Positions 8,997 to 19,328 are shown, counted from the stretch's first letter. The stretch is DNA of 64,000 nucleotides from Rubricoccus marinus (GCF_002257665.1 NZ_MQWB01000001.1:306474-370473), one strand, 5' to 3'. The notes: a model not told the origin generated them from the sequence alone. A program made the numbers and translations.

Positions 8997-9893
8997 GTGC
9001 TCCAGATCGTGTACATCGCCGCCGCGCCTCGGAGCGGGACCACGTTGCTGGGCAACATCTTGGGCAGCCTGCCCAGCGTGGCTCATGTAGGCGAGTTGGA
9101 CTTGGTTTGGCGAAACCCGCAGGATTACGACGAACGGCTGTGTGGGTGTGGCCACCCACTTGCGATCTGCCCGTTCTGGAACGATGCGCTTGACGTCGCG
9201 CGGTCCTTCCACTCGCAAGTGGATGTCTCAGGCCATTACAACCAGGTTTTGGCTTGGGAGCGACGCATCGCCCATGGGGCTGCACCATCGGCGCAGGAGC
9301 AGGTGTACCTGGAGTCAATCACGGAGATGTACCGCCGCGTCACGGAGGCCAGCGGCGCCCGCGTCATCGTCGACTCGTCCAAGAGGCCGCATTACGGGGC
9401 ATGCCTCCGCCGCATCCCAAGCGCCGACGTCCGCGTGCTCCACCTCGTCCGCGATCCCCGCGCGTTCGTGTACTCGCGCCAGAGCCGCCTCAAGGCGGCC
9501 CGCCCCGATGGTCGGTTCGCGCTCGACATGCCCCGTGCAGCGCTCGACCTCTACCGCTGGCGCCGCATCAACCGCGAGGCGGCGGGACTCGCGCGCAGGG
9601 GGGCATCCATGCGCGTCCAGTACGAGAGGCTGATGGCGGACCCGGAGCGCGTGCTGGGCGAGATCGCGGCGTTCTCCAACTTGGAGGTGGACGGGCTAGG
9701 CCAAGGCGGCGCCGTCGACCTCGCGACGAGCCACACGTTCAAGGGCAACAAGAACCGGTTCCAGACCGGCGAGGTGCGCTTGGCGGAGGACCTGCGGTGG
9801 GAGCGCGAGTTAACCCCGCTCAGCGAAGGCGCCCTCCGCGTGCTCGCAGCGCCTCTTCTCGCGTGGCCTCTGGCGCTAGAGGCTGCCGGTTGA
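8997..9893 (+). CDS. PAPS-dependent sulfotransferase family protein
   Basis: A 298-residue sulfotransferase. The 5'-phosphosulfate loop is APRSGTTLL (residues 10-18) and the 3'-phosphate site is VRDPRAFVYSR (151-161); the cysteine pattern CGCGHPLAICPFW is shared by a bacterial subgroup acting on glycans or small molecules (remembered, not checked). Substrate unknown. The start is GTG. The gene is alone between two copies of a 113-bp direct repeat, and its body has no copy of the iterated motif until base 9866, unlike its neighbours. Both points suggest later acquisition. Confidence 0.85.
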   Translation: MLQIVYIAAAPRSGTTLLGNILGSLPSVAHVGELDLVWRNPQDYDERLCGCGHPLAICPFWNDALDVARSFHSQVDVSGHYNQVLAWERRIAHGAAPSAQEQVYLESITEMYRRVTEASGARVIVDSSKRPHYGACLRRIPSADVRVLHLVRDPRAFVYSRQSRLKAARPDGRFALDMPRAALDLYRWRRINREAAGLARRGASMRVQYERLMADPERVLGEIAAFSNLEVDGLGQGGAVDLATSHTFKGNKNRFQTGEVRLAEDLRWERELTPLSEGALRVLAAPLLAWPLALEAAG

Positions 9894-9959
9894 ACCTCTG
9901 CGGGGCGAGGCTGCCCGCGCCCTATACCTCTGAGCCAATGAGCCCTCTCTCTAGACCAG

Positions 9960-10072
9960 GGCCGTCGCCGGAGTGGACCGCGCCAGAGGCGGTCGGGGCA
10001 GGGGGCTGGGTGCGCATCGGGGGCTCGTACGGCCCAGGCTGCGCAAGGCTTCGCGCCGCACACGATTCTCGC
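9960..10072. repeat. 113-bp direct repeat, copy 2
   Basis: Second copy of the segment at 8760-8872. Here it carries a detached start of the ABC1 kinase reading frame on the minus strand that runs into unrelated sequence. The 318-bp gap 9894-10211 is otherwise without a recognisable gene. Confidence 0.97.
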
Positions 10073-10087
10073 CAGAGGCCTCTGGCG
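10070..10087. repeat. Inverted motif pair at the repeat boundary
   Basis: The palindrome CGCCAGAGGCCTCTGGCG spans the end of the 113-bp direct repeat (which stops at 10072). The repeat edge thus falls inside an iterated-motif pair. Confidence 0.8.
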
Positions 10088-10148
10088 CCGTGGTGTGCTC
10101 CCGCGAGGGGGCGGACAGCTGGACCGCGCGAAACGACTGCTCGTTCTG

Positions 10149-10182
10149 TTTTTCAGGCTCCTGAGACGTTTAGGTTTATACA
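10149..10182 (+). promoter_or_regulatory. Possible promoter of the T9SS protein gene
   Basis: A locally AT-rich stretch stands out from the GC-rich surroundings: a TTTTTCAGG block near 10149 and GTTTATACACT near 10174-10184, about 30 bp before the ATG at 10212. The spacing is only roughly promoter-like. Confidence 0.25.
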
Positions 10183-10211
10183 CTGACGTTCCTCTCTCTC
10201 CCCGTATCTCT

Positions 10212-12911
10212 ATGCGCCACTTTGTTACGCTCCTCGTCTTGGCTCTCCTTAGCGTCTCTGGCGTAGCGCCAGAGGCCTCTGCGCAGACGCCGGGCTCATG
10301 CGCGCTGGGAACGGCGGAGGGCGAGCTCGACGTGTCCAACGTCTTCGCCCGCGTGTTCAACACCGGGAGTCTGTTCTTTGGCAACACCACGACCAACGGC
10401 GACGGCTACCTCGCGCCGCGCTTCTCCGACCACTCCCCGCTGTTCGCGGCGGGCATCTGGCTGGGCGGGTTCGCCGAGGGCGAGCTCCGCGTCGCGGGCT
10501 CGAACTACAGCAACTTCAATTTCTACCCCGGCCCGCTCAACGAGGACGGCATGCTGCCCGACGCCGACGACTGCTCCGCCTTCGACCGCATCTACGTCGT
10601 GAGTACCGCGGACGTGGACCGCTACGAGGCCTCTGGCGAGGCGACCGCAGACCTCGCGGCGTGGCCGGTCGGGCTGGGCGCGCCCGCCGTGGACGCCATC
10701 GGCCAACCGCTGACGGCGACCTCGCGGGAGCAGGTGCTGGACCTCGGTGCGGGCGAGCGGCCGGTGATCTACGGAAGCCAGACGGCGTGGTGGGTCATGA
10801 ACGACGTGGGCGCGCCGCACACCGCTCGCGAGACGCCGCCGCTCGGTGTGGAGGTGCGCGTGAGCGCGTTCGTGATCGCAGGTGACGCGGTGGCCGGGGC
10901 GCCAGAGGCCACGTTCTACCGCTACGAGATCGTCAACCGGAGCGCGAACGAGATCACAGGCCTCCGCGCGGGCTTCTTTAGTGACCCCGACCTGGGCGCC
11001 GCGGGAGATGACTACATCGCGACCGACACGACGCGGAGCCTCGTCATCGCCTACAACGCCAGCCCGACAGACCTGGTGTACGGCATTCCGCCCGCGCTGG
11101 GCATAGACCTGCTGAACGGCGCTGCCGCCTCCAGCTGGTTCATCGGCGGGGAAAGCACGACGACGACGGGGGACCCGATCACGGGCGAGCAGATGTACAA
11201 CGTGCTCCAGGGCTTGTGGAGCGGCGGTTCACCGGTGCGCGAGTTCGGGAACGGCTACAGGCAACCCGAGACGTACCCCGTTACGCCATTCGTCCTTGCA
11301 GGAGACCCGGTAACGGGGTCCTTCTGGAGCGAGGAGAACATCGACGGCGAGGGCACGAACGGTCCCTCTGGCGACCGCCGCATGGTCATCACGGCGCCGC
11401 CCACTACGCTGGCCTCTGGCGCGAGCCGCACGGTGGACCTCGCGGTCCTCTTCGCGCAAGGGACGGACCGCTTCGATAGCGTCACCGAACTCCGCGACAT
11501 CAGCGACGAGGTACAAGTGGCATACGACGACGGCTCGCTCTTCTCACTCGGGGACGCCCTCGCTCTTTTGCCCGCCCCCACGCCTCTGGCGCCAGAGGCC
11601 GGGCAGTACGTGGGAGCTTTGGAGAGCGTCGCCTTCTCGTGGACGCCCGTTCCTGGAGCCGAAGGCTACACGCTGAGATGGGGCGACTCGCCAGAGGCCC
11701 TCACGTCGCAGTGGGTCACGACGGAGACCGAGGTCTCCGTATCCGCCCGGAGTCTGGTAGTGGGGAGCAGCCTGCGGACCTTCTACTGGCAGGTCGAGTC
11801 GGGCGCGAATGGCGCTGTTGGGGCCGCTTCCGAGGTCCAATCAGGAGAGGTGTACGTGCCCGGCGTCTTGGAGCTGGCCTCTGGCGCTCCGGCGTACGTC
11901 GAGGTCGCCAGAGGCGACGGCGGGGATCCCTGCGGCCCGGACGCGGTGAGCCCGGACGGATGTGACGAAGTGGGTGGCAACCTCGTCTGGCGCTCGCTGA
12001 ACTCGACGGGGCAGTATTACCTCCACGATAACATCCACGATACGAGCCAGCGGTTTCGGTTCACGCTCGCCGCGGCGGCGCCTAACGACTTCGAGATTCG
12101 GTTTACGGCGGGCGGCGGCCTGGCGCTATCCGCCCCCGAAGATTTTTACTCGTATAGAGGCTTGAGCAACGTGATTCGCGTGCCGTTCGAGATCTGGGAC
12201 ATCGGCCCGGTGGTCGCAGGCGAGGACAATGATCCCGCCGATGACGTGAGGCTGATCCCGGCGCTGAGCTCTCTCGACGTAGATGCTTCCGGTCCAGACA
12301 TTGCGGGGACGTGCGCGTTCGACCCCAGCGAGATTCCTGAATCTCGCGCCCTGCTCGATGGCTACGTCGAGAGCGACGCGATCAGCGGGTACTACCCTGA
12401 GTCGAGCTACGAGGACTTCGAGGGAGACTTTCTTGCTGAGGTTGACGCGGCCCCAGGCGGGTGCCTGGAAACGGACTCACGGAGTGCTACCCTCGCTTAC
12501 CTGGACCTCTCGCGCTATCCCCCTGTTGGAGGGTACACGTTCGGCTCCCTCGCGACGGCGCCCGCGCTGCCGGAGACCGGGACCACGGTCCGGTTCTACA
12601 CGACCGGTGCCCCGCCGCCCGTCGCCGCCGCCCCCTTGCCAGAGGCCTCTGGCGGAATCGCGCTGGCGGTTGGCCCGAACCCCTCGCGCGGAGCCGCGAC
12701 GGTGCGCGTGACGCTCGCGGCGCCAGAGGGGGTGCGCGTGCGGCTGTTGGACATGCTCGGCCGCGAGGTGGCCGTGATCGCCGACGGGCCGCAGGCCTCT
12801 GGCGAGACGGCGTTTGCGCTTCCGGGAGACCTGGCTGCGGGCGTCTACGCCGTAGAGGCCGTGGCGGGAGGAGCCTCGCGCGTGACGCGGCTCGTGACCG
12901 TGATTCGGTAG
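10212..12911 (+). CDS. Large secreted protein with T9SS sorting domain
   Basis: An 899-residue protein. The ATG at 10212 gives a good signal peptide (MRHFVTLLVLALLSVSGVAP...ASA); upstream in-frame codons would precede it with a charged non-signal stretch. The N-terminal half shows aromatic- and acid-rich strands (FFGNTTTNGDGYLAP, AAGIWLGGFAEGELRVAGSN) seen in Rhodothermota/Bacteroidota surface proteins I cannot name. A fibronectin-III-like segment follows (VAFSWTPVPGAEGYTLRWG), and the last 80 residues are a T9SS C-terminal domain (VGPNPSRGAATVRV ... LLDMLGREVAVI ... AAGVYAVEA). The gene ends 6 bp from the convergent smc stop. Iterated motifs are absent from about 11920 to 12640. Confidence 0.85.
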   Translation: MRHFVTLLVLALLSVSGVAPEASAQTPGSCALGTAEGELDVSNVFARVFNTGSLFFGNTTTNGDGYLAPRFSDHSPLFAAGIWLGGFAEGELRVAGSNYSNFNFYPGPLNEDGMLPDADDCSAFDRIYVVSTADVDRYEASGEATADLAAWPVGLGAPAVDAIGQPLTATSREQVLDLGAGERPVIYGSQTAWWVMNDVGAPHTARETPPLGVEVRVSAFVIAGDAVAGAPEATFYRYEIVNRSANEITGLRAGFFSDPDLGAAGDDYIATDTTRSLVIAYNASPTDLVYGIPPALGIDLLNGAAASSWFIGGESTTTTGDPITGEQMYNVLQGLWSGGSPVREFGNGYRQPETYPVTPFVLAGDPVTGSFWSEENIDGEGTNGPSGDRRMVITAPPTTLASGASRTVDLAVLFAQGTDRFDSVTELRDISDEVQVAYDDGSLFSLGDALALLPAPTPLAPEAGQYVGALESVAFSWTPVPGAEGYTLRWGDSPEALTSQWVTTETEVSVSARSLVVGSSLRTFYWQVESGANGAVGAASEVQSGEVYVPGVLELASGAPAYVEVARGDGGDPCGPDAVSPDGCDEVGGNLVWRSLNSTGQYYLHDNIHDTSQRFRFTLAAAAPNDFEIRFTAGGGLALSAPEDFYSYRGLSNVIRVPFEIWDIGPVVAGEDNDPADDVRLIPALSSLDVDASGPDIAGTCAFDPSEIPESRALLDGYVESDAISGYYPESSYEDFEGDFLAEVDAAPGGCLETDSRSATLAYLDLSRYPPVGGYTFGSLATAPALPETGTTVRFYTTGAPPPVAAAPLPEASGGIALAVGPNPSRGAATVRVTLAAPEGVRVRLLDMLGREVAVIADGPQASGETAFALPGDLAAGVYAVEAVAGGASRVTRLVTVIR

Positions 12912-12917
12912 GCGCGC

Positions 12918-15900
12918 CTACGCTGCGGCCTCTGGTGACGGCGCGACGGCCTCCGCATCGGCGCCGTCGCCAGAGGCGTCGTCGAAGCGGACGCCGACGA
13001 GGCGGCTGACGCCGGGCGTGGGCATCGTCACGCCGTACATCCGGTCGGCGGCCTCCATTGTGAGCTTGTTGTGGGTCACGAGGATGAACTGCGTGCGGTC
13101 CGCGAAGCGGCGGATGAGGTGCATAAAGCGGCCCACGTTGGCGTCGTCCAGGGGCGCGTCCACCTCGTCGAGGATGCAGAACGGGCTTGGCTTGACGAGG
13201 TAGATCGCGAAGAGGAGCGCGATGGCCGTCAGCGTTTTCTCGCCGCCCGAGAGCTGGCCCAGCGAGACGGGCCGCTTGCCGCTCGGCCGCGCGCGGATCT
13301 CGACGGGCGCTTCGAGCGGGTCGTCGCCGTCGAGGATGAGGTCGGCGGCGGCGTCCGACCCGAAGAGGTCGGTGAACAGCTCGGAGAAGGCGCCGCGGAC
13401 GGCCTCGAAGGTCTCGCCGAAGCGCTCGGCCGCGGTCGTGTTGATCTCGTCGATCGTGGTGAGCAGCGTGTTCTCGGCGTGGGCGAGGTCGGCGCGTTGC
13501 TCTTGGAGAAAGCTCAGGCGCTCCTTTTCCTCGTCGTACTGCTCCAGCGCGAGCTCGTTGACGGCACCCAGCCCGCGAATCTTGTCGCGCAGGCGCGGGA
13601 TTTCGAGCCGCGCCGTGGCGGGCTGAAACATCTCCTCCGCCTCCAGCTTGTCGAGGTGCTCCGCCGCCTCGTCCAGGCCGACGCCGTGCTCCTCGGTGAG
13701 CCGCTCGTCCAGGCCGTCCAGTCGCGTGGCGGCCTCGGCCTGCTTGATCTCGGCACCGGAGGCCGTCTCGGCGGCGGCTTCTCGCCTCTGGCGCAGACCG
13801 CGAAGCGCGGCCTCGGCATCGGAGATGTGGGCGCGGGCCTGGAGAACGGCGGTCTCCGCGTCCTCGGCGGCGGTTTGCAGCCCGTCGGTCAGCGCGCGGG
13901 CTTCGTCGAGCTGCTGGCGCAGACCTTCTCCGGCGCCAGAGGCTTCGGCGAGCGCGGCGTCGAGCCTCTGGCGCTCGGTCTGCCGCGTGGCCTGGCGCTG
14001 CGCGATGTCGTGGCGCGTGCCTTCGGCGCGCTCGCGGGCGGCTCGGGCGCCAGAGGCCTCGCTCTCGGCGCGGGCGTAGGCGAGGCGCGCGTCGGCCCAG
14101 GCCTCGTCGGCCTGGCGGAGCGTTTCGGCGGCTTCGCGCGCGGCGGCCTCGGCGGTTTCGAGGACGCCTCGGGCGTCGGCCTCTTGCGCCGTAGCGGCGT
14201 CGAGGGCGGTCTGGAGGTCGGCTTCGTCGGGCTCGCCAGAGGCCTCGGCGTCCAGGGCCTCGAGCCTCGCGGCGAGGCGTGTGGCCTGGGCCTCTCGCGC
14301 CTCGCGTTGGGCGGCATGGCGGTCGGCGTCGCGCTGTGCTCCCGCCAGCCTCTGGCGCGCGGCGTCGCGCTCGGACTCGGCGGCGCGGAGCGCCTGGCGC
14401 GCTTCGTCGCGGGCGTCGCGGGCGCTCCCCGCGGCCGTCTGGGCGCTCGCGAGAGCGGCCTCGGCAGCGTCCAGGGCCTCTTGCGCCGTCGCGAGCCGCT
14501 CGCGGGTGCCGAGGCGCGAGGTCTGGGCCGTGGCGCTGCCGCCGCGGACGGCGCCGGTGCCGTCGGTCCACGCGCCGCCGGGCGTGACGAAGCGGGCGAC
14601 GGGGTAGGCTTCGCGCTGCTCGCGGGCGTCTCCCAGCGACGGGACGAGAAACGTGTTGGCAAAAAGGGCGCCGGTGAGCGCGCCGTAGGCGCCGTCCACG
14701 CGGACGCGGTCCGCCAGAGGCACGGCGCCAGGGGGCGTGGGGGAGCGTTCCTGCGGAGCGCGGCCGAGGCGGCTGAGGACGAGGAACGTCGCGCGGCCCC
14801 GCTCCGACGCGCGCAAGCGGCCGATGGCGGCGTCGGCCTCGTCCTCGGTCTGAACGACGAGCGCGCCCGCCCACGGGCCGAGCGCGGCCTCGACGGCGAG
14901 CTGGTCCTCGTCCGAGCAACCGACCACGTCGGCGACGGTCGGCGCGTCCCAGTCGGGGTGCTCGCGGAGAAACGAGACGGCGTCGTCGCCGCTGCCTTCC
15001 TCCACCAGCGCGCTCAGGAGCGCGGCCTCGGCGCGGGCGCCTTCGCGCGCGGCGCGCGACGTTTGCAGCGCGGCTTCCGCTCCGTCCAGCGCCTCTTGCG
15101 CCATGTCGCGGGCCTCTCGCGCCTCGCCCATCGCCATCTCGGCGGCAGAGGCCGCCTGCTCGAACGCGGAGAGGTCCGCCTTGGGTGCCTTGTCCTCAGC
15201 GCCCGCTTCGAGCGTGGCCTGCTCGGCGGCGAGCCGCTGGCGCTCGGCCTCGCGCATCGTGCGGCGGTCGGCGAGGCGGTCCAGGGCGCGGCGGGCGCTT
15301 TGCGCCTCGCCAGAGGCTCGGCCGAGGTCCCCTCGCGCGGCATCGCGCGTGCTCCGGGCCCGCTGCGCGGCGGTGTCGGCGTCGGCGCGCGCGGTGAGCG
15401 CAGCGTCGCGGACGCCAGAGGCCTGCTCCAGCGCGGCGGCGGTCTCACCGATGCGGGCGTCTAAGTCCTCGGTCTGCGCGTCGAGCGCCTCCAGCCTCTG
15501 GCGGTCGGCGTCGTCCTCGGCGTCCAGCCGCGCGAGGGCGCGGGCGTTCGCTTCGCGTCGCTCCGTCCCGACCCTCAGCTCGGAATCGAGCGCGCGGACG
15601 GTTTCGATGTGGGCGTCCAGCGCGCGGCGGGCGTCGCCCAGCGACTGCTCCTTGGCCACGAGGCCCGTCCGCTCCTCTTCGAGCGCGGCCTCGCCCTTGG
15701 CGATCTGCGCGTTGAGCGCGCCGACCCCTTCGCGGGCCTCTTGCGCGGCGCGGGCCGCTTCGGCGCGCTCGGCGCCCAGGCGGGCGTAGTCGTGCGCGAT
15801 CATCGCCAGCTCCAGGGCGCGGAGGCGCTCGGCAAAGCGGCGGTGGCGCGAGGCTTTTTGCGCCTGGCGCGAGAGGCTGCGGACCTGCTTTTCGACCTCC

Positions 15901-16487
15901 TCGATGATGTCGTCCAGGCGCGTGAGGTCGGCCTGGGTCGCGTCCAGCTTTTTGAGCGCCTGCCCGCGGCGCACCTTGTACTTGGTGACGCCAGCGGCCT
16001 CCTCGAACAGCCGCCGCCGGTCGGCCGCGTTCTCGCTCAGGATGTCCTCGATCATCTTGAGCTCGATGACGGAGTAGGCGCCGGCGCCCATGCCGGTGTC
16101 CATGAACAGGTCCAGCACGTCCTTGAGCCGACACGTTACGCCGTTCAAGAGGTACTCGGAGTCCCCGGAGCGGTAGAGCCGCCGCGCGACCGTCACCTCG
16201 CCGTACTCGGTCGGCAGCACGCCGCGCGTGTTCTCGATCGTCAGCTCCACCTCGGCCATGCCGAGCGCCTTTTTGCCGGCGGCGCCGTTGAAGATCACGC
16301 CGGCCATGCTCTCGCTGCGCAAGAGGCGCGCGCGCTGCTCGCCGAGCACCCACCGGATGCTGTCCACGACGTTGCTCTTGCCGCACCCGTTGGGCCCCAC
16401 GATAGCCGTCACGCCCGGCGAGAAGTCGACGGCGGTTTTCTGGGCGAAGCTTTTGAACCCGTGGATCGAGAGGTTCTTGAGGTACAT
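12918..16487 (-). CDS. smc: Chromosome segregation protein SMC
   Basis: A 1189-residue SMC ATPase, which organises and segregates the chromosome together with ScpA and ScpB. Walker A is GPNGCGKS at residues 31-38; two long Ala/Glu/Arg-rich coiled coils flank a hinge at about 515-640 ([20 protein letters not shown]); the signature [10 protein letters not shown] and Walker [14 protein letters not shown] lie near the C-terminus, followed by the D-loop/switch residues VTHN. The start is set at the ATG at 16487 ([14 protein letters not shown]), the conserved N-terminus; the longer open frame upstream is not real. Eleven motif copies lie in the gene, none in the N-terminal head. Confidence 0.97.
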   Translation of the reverse strand: MYLKNLSIHGFKSFAQKTAVDFSPGVTAIVGPNGCGKSNVVDSIRWVLGEQRARLLRSESMAGVIFNGAAGKKALGMAEVELTIENTRGVLPTEYGEVTVARRLYRSGDSEYLLNGVTCRLKDVLDLFMDTGMGAGAYSVIELKMIEDILSENAADRRRLFEEAAGVTKYKVRRGQALKKLDATQADLTRLDDIIEEVEKQVRSLSRQAQKASRHRRFAERLRALELAMIAHDYARLGAERAEAARAAQEAREGVGALNAQIAKGEAALEEERTGLVAKEQSLGDARRALDAHIETVRALDSELRVGTERREANARALARLDAEDDADRQRLEALDAQTEDLDARIGETAAALEQASGVRDAALTARADADTAAQRARSTRDAARGDLGRASGEAQSARRALDRLADRRTMREAERQRLAAEQATLEAGAEDKAPKADLSAFEQAASAAEMAMGEAREARDMAQEALDGAEAALQTSRAAREGARAEAALLSALVEEGSGDDAVSFLREHPDWDAPTVADVVGCSDEDQLAVEAALGPWAGALVVQTEDEADAAIGRLRASERGRATFLVLSRLGRAPQERSPTPPGAVPLADRVRVDGAYGALTGALFANTFLVPSLGDAREQREAYPVARFVTPGGAWTDGTGAVRGGSATAQTSRLGTRERLATAQEALDAAEAALASAQTAAGSARDARDEARQALRAAESERDAARQRLAGAQRDADRHAAQREAREAQATRLAARLEALDAEASGEPDEADLQTALDAATAQEADARGVLETAEAAAREAAETLRQADEAWADARLAYARAESEASGARAARERAEGTRHDIAQRQATRQTERQRLDAALAEASGAGEGLRQQLDEARALTDGLQTAAEDAETAVLQARAHISDAEAALRGLRQRREAAAETASGAEIKQAEAATRLDGLDERLTEEHGVGLDEAAEHLDKLEAEEMFQPATARLEIPRLRDKIRGLGAVNELALEQYDEEKERLSFLQEQRADLAHAENTLLTTIDEINTTAAERFGETFEAVRGAFSELFTDLFGSDAAADLILDGDDPLEAPVEIRARPSGKRPVSLGQLSGGEKTLTAIALLFAIYLVKPSPFCILDEVDAPLDDANVGRFMHLIRRFADRTQFILVTHNKLTMEAADRMYGVTMPTPGVSRLVGVRFDDASGDGADAEAVAPSPEAAA

Positions 16488-16571
16488 CGGCTGCGGGGGC
16501 GCCCGCGAGGTGGGAGCCGGCGAAGATACCGGGCCTCTGGCGGGGGCGCGGGGCGCGCGAGGTGGTGCGCT

Positions 16572-16591
16572 CCGCCAGAGGCCTCTGGCGG
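16572..16591. repeat. 20-bp motif palindrome between divergent genes
   Basis: CCGCCAGAGGCCTCTGGCGG is a perfect palindrome between the divergently transcribed smc (start 16487) and LLM oxidoreductase (start 16665). Here the motif lies in a promoter interval, so not every copy can be a terminator. Confidence 0.8.
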
Positions 16592-16664
16592 CGTGAAGAC
16601 CTCGTCCGGCCGGAATCGGGCGCCAGAGGCGCGGCGTTCGGCGGGGAAACGACTCCGCACACCG

Positions 16665-17666
16665 ATGACGCTTTCCATCCTCGACCTCGTCCCCATCACC
16701 TCTGGCGGGACCGCCGCCGAGGCCATCCGCCGGACCGTGGACCTCGCGCAGCTCGCCGACCGACTGGGCTACGAGCGGCTCTGGTACGCCGAGCACCACG
16801 GGATGCCCAGCATCGCGAGCTCGGCGCCCGAGATCATTATCGGGCAGGTGGCCTCCGCGACCGAGCGCATCCGCGTCGGCTCCGGGGGCGTGATGCTGCC
16901 CAACCACGCGCCACTGCTCGTGGCCGAGCGGTTCCACACATTGGAAACGCTGTTCCCCGGCCGCATCGACCTCGGCCTCGGGCGCGCGCCCGGCACCAAC
17001 CCGGCGCACGTCCGCGCGCTCCGCTCGTTCGACGCCGAGCAGTTCCCGCACCAGCTCGCCGAGCTCGTCACGCTCTCGCGCGGCGGCTTCCCCGACGACC
17101 ACCCGTTCGCGCAGGTGCGCGTCACGCCAACGGGCGTAGACCTCCCGCCGATCTGGCTTCTCGGCTCCAGCGGCGCGAGCGCGCAGTTCGCCGGCGCCAA
17201 CGGGCTGGGCTACGCCTTTGCGAGCCACTTCTCGCCCACGCCAGCGGCCCCCGCGTTGCTCGCCTACCGCGACGCGTTCCAGCCCTCCGAGGCGTTTCCC
17301 GAGCCGCACGCCATTCTCGCCGCGACCGTCGTTTGCGCCGAGACCGACGCCGAGGCCCGCCGCCTCGCGACCACGATGGAACTCGCCTGGGCGGGCATCC
17401 GCACGGGGCGCTTCGAGCCGCTGCCGTCGCCAGAGACCGCCATCGCGCACGACTACTCTCCTGCCGAGCAGCAGGCCGTCGACCTCTACCGCCAGATTGC
17501 GATCGTGGGCACGCCAGAGGCCGTCCGCGACGAGATCACGCGCCGCGCCGAGGAAGCGGGCGCCGACGAGGTGATGGTCACGACGAACATCTACGACCCC
17601 GAGGCGCGGTTGCGCTCGTTCTCGCTTCTGGCCGAGGCCTTCGAGATGGCGCCTCTGGCGGCCTGA
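16665..17666 (+). CDS. LLM-class flavin-dependent oxidoreductase
   Basis: A 333-residue luciferase-like (TIM-barrel) flavin oxidoreductase. The family pattern is clear: LSILDLVPI at the N-terminus, then [41 protein letters not shown], and LGLGRAPGT, as in the MsnO8/YhbW subgroup. It probably uses FMN or F420-type flavin with an unidentified substrate. The ATG at 16665 gives the standard N-terminus. It is divergent from smc and convergent with the delta-60 protein gene. Confidence 0.88.
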   Translation: MTLSILDLVPITSGGTAAEAIRRTVDLAQLADRLGYERLWYAEHHGMPSIASSAPEIIIGQVASATERIRVGSGGVMLPNHAPLLVAERFHTLETLFPGRIDLGLGRAPGTNPAHVRALRSFDAEQFPHQLAELVTLSRGGFPDDHPFAQVRVTPTGVDLPPIWLLGSSGASAQFAGANGLGYAFASHFSPTPAAPALLAYRDAFQPSEAFPEPHAILAATVVCAETDAEARRLATTMELAWAGIRTGRFEPLPSPETAIAHDYSPAEQQAVDLYRQIAIVGTPEAVRDEITRRAEEAGADEVMVTTNIYDPEARLRSFSLLAEAFEMAPLAA

Positions 17667-17682
17667 GCCTCTGGCCGTTTGA

Positions 17683-17749
17683 GCCTCTGGCGCTACAACC
17701 CACGCGCCTGTCCACAGTGTGGACGGCGTGTGGACAGCGCGCCAGAGGC
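17683..17749. terminator. Long inverted repeat between convergent genes
   Basis: Outer arms are iterated-motif copies (17683-17694 and 17736-17749, with a 2-base bulge); an inner perfect 9-bp stem CTGTCCACA / TGTGGACAG spans 17708-17737. It lies between the stops of the LLM gene (17666) and the convergent gene (17757), the place for a shared terminator. Confidence 0.55.
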
Positions 17750-17756
17750 CTGTCGG

Positions 17757-19328
17757 TTAGCGCCGCACGACCGCGAGTGTCGCCGAGGCGCCGCCTGCGG
17801 TCGCGCGGATTAGATACGTCCCCGGCGAGAGGCCGCTGGCGTCGAACGCGAGAACCGTTCGGCCCGCCGCCAGAGGGCCGTCGTGTAGCGTTGCTACTTC
17901 GCGGCCGAGCACGTCGTAGGCCGCCACGTGGACCGCGAGAGGCGCGGCCGCGTCCAGCGCAAGCGTGGTGCGCTCGGCGAACGGGTTGGGACCCGCGAGG
18001 CGGAGCGCCAGAGGCCCGGAGCGCGCCGGAGGCTCGGCGGCGGTGTCCACGTCGTCGTTGAGGAGGCGGGCGGCGACGATGCCGGTCGGGTCGGACTCGC
18101 CGTTCCCGCGTTGTCCCGCGACGAGGATGCGCCCGTCGGCCTGAAGGGCGAGACCAGCGCCGACCGCGGGCGTGCCGGCGGCGACGCGGCTCACGCCGTT
18201 CGTGCCGAACGCGACGTCCAACTGCCCGCCCGTGGTCAGCCGACCCACAAAAGCCTCTGGCGCGATAAGCGTGCCGACGGTGCCGCTGAAGAGAACCTTG
18301 CCGTCGTTCTGAATCGCGACTGCCGTGGTCTGCGCAATCGCGGCTCCCAGAGTGGAGCGGAAGATGCCGTTCTCGGCAAAGGTCGCGTCCAGCGTGCCAT
18401 CGGCGAGGAAGCGGACGACGAGGGCTTCCGAGGCGCCCGCGAACAGGTCCGCGGAGATGCCGACCGCGACGGTGCGCCCTTCTGCATCCACCCGCGCATC
18501 CGTCATGAGCACGAAGGGAAAGCCCGTACTGAAGGTGGTCACGCCGTCGGCTCCAAACGACGCGTCCAGCGTGCCATCGGGGAGCACGCGAGCGAGGGCG
18601 CCGTCCAACTCGAACAACCCATCGGGCACCGCGACGCCGCCCGTGAGCGTGAGCGCGCCGTTGGCGTCGTAGACCCCCCCAAACGCCACCAGTCCAGACG
18701 AGGAGGGCGTTCTGATCACGCCGCCCGTGCCGTACGACGCGTCGAGCGCGCCGGTACGCGTGAACCGGGCCGAGAGGACGCCGCCGCCGCCCTCGCCATC
18801 CGACGCGGCGTACGTCCCGCCTGTGGCCAGCGAGCCGTCGGTAAGCTCCCGCACGGCGACGAACAGGCTCTGGTCAAACCCCTCCTCGGCCTCCAACTCC
18901 ACGATGCCGCCGGTGCCGAACGTGGCCTCTGGCGCGCCAGAGGCGCTCAGCTTGAGGAGCACGCCCGCCTGGATGGTGTCGTCGTCGTCCACGCGGGCGC
19001 CGGAGAGCACGAGCGATCCATCGGCGAGCAGCGTCGCTCCCTGCGCGCGGTACGCGCGGCTGTCCGGAAACGCGGCGACGCCGTCCGTCCCGTAGGCGGT
19101 ATCCACCGTGCCGTCGGCGCGGAGGGAGAGCACGGCGGCGTTGCCTTGCACCACGCCGATAAGGAGGATCCTCCCGTCGGGCCGGACGAGAACGCGAGAG
19201 GCGCCCGTGTTCGGGGCCTGGTAGCTGAACACGCCATTCCCCGCGAACGTGGCGTCTGGCGCGCCGGGTTGCGCGGCCGCCAGAGGCGAGGCGAGGACGA
19301 GGAGGAGAGGGAGTAGGAAACGGATCAT
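17757..19328 (-). CDS. Secreted delta-60 repeat protein with T9SS sorting domain
   Basis: A 523-residue protein starting at the ATG at 19328, just before the signal peptide (MIRFLLPLLLVLASPLAAAQ). The body is a series of delta-60 repeats (TIGR02608 pattern: DGTLDASFGADGV, DGTVDTAYGTDGV, DGTLDATFAENGI, GQLDVAFGTNGV), about 55 residues apart, predicted to form a beta-propeller. The C-terminus is a T9SS sorting domain (LAGPNPFAERTTLAL ... AYDVLGREVATLHDG ... LSPGTYLIRA). Surface-exposed; ligand or activity unknown. Confidence 0.88.
   Translation of the reverse strand: MIRFLLPLLLVLASPLAAAQPGAPDATFAGNGVFSYQAPNTGASRVLVRPDGRILLIGVVQGNAAVLSLRADGTVDTAYGTDGVAAFPDSRAYRAQGATLLADGSLVLSGARVDDDDTIQAGVLLKLSASGAPEATFGTGGIVELEAEEGFDQSLFVAVRELTDGSLATGGTYAASDGEGGGGVLSARFTRTGALDASYGTGGVIRTPSSSGLVAFGGVYDANGALTLTGGVAVPDGLFELDGALARVLPDGTLDASFGADGVTTFSTGFPFVLMTDARVDAEGRTVAVGISADLFAGASEALVVRFLADGTLDATFAENGIFRSTLGAAIAQTTAVAIQNDGKVLFSGTVGTLIAPEAFVGRLTTGGQLDVAFGTNGVSRVAAGTPAVGAGLALQADGRILVAGQRGNGESDPTGIVAARLLNDDVDTAAEPPARSGPLALRLAGPNPFAERTTLALDAAAPLAVHVAAYDVLGREVATLHDGPLAAGRTVLAFDASGLSPGTYLIRATAGGASATLAVVRR

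Noticed and set aside
8760..10072. Insertion sequence or transposon around the sulfotransferase
   Set aside because: There is no transposase and the 113-bp repeats are direct, lack terminal inverted repeats and derive from a neighbouring gene; a duplication or crossover explains them better.
13071..15464. 797-residue open frame antisense to smc
   Set aside because: Low-complexity Gly/Arg/Leu translation with no domain, produced by GC-rich codon bias opposite a clear SMC; long antisense frames are expected at this GC.
16488..17450. N-terminal extension of the smc frame up to 17450
   Set aside because: The extension has no similarity to anything and overlaps the LLM oxidoreductase on the other strand; the SMC N-terminus is conserved at [14 protein letters not shown].
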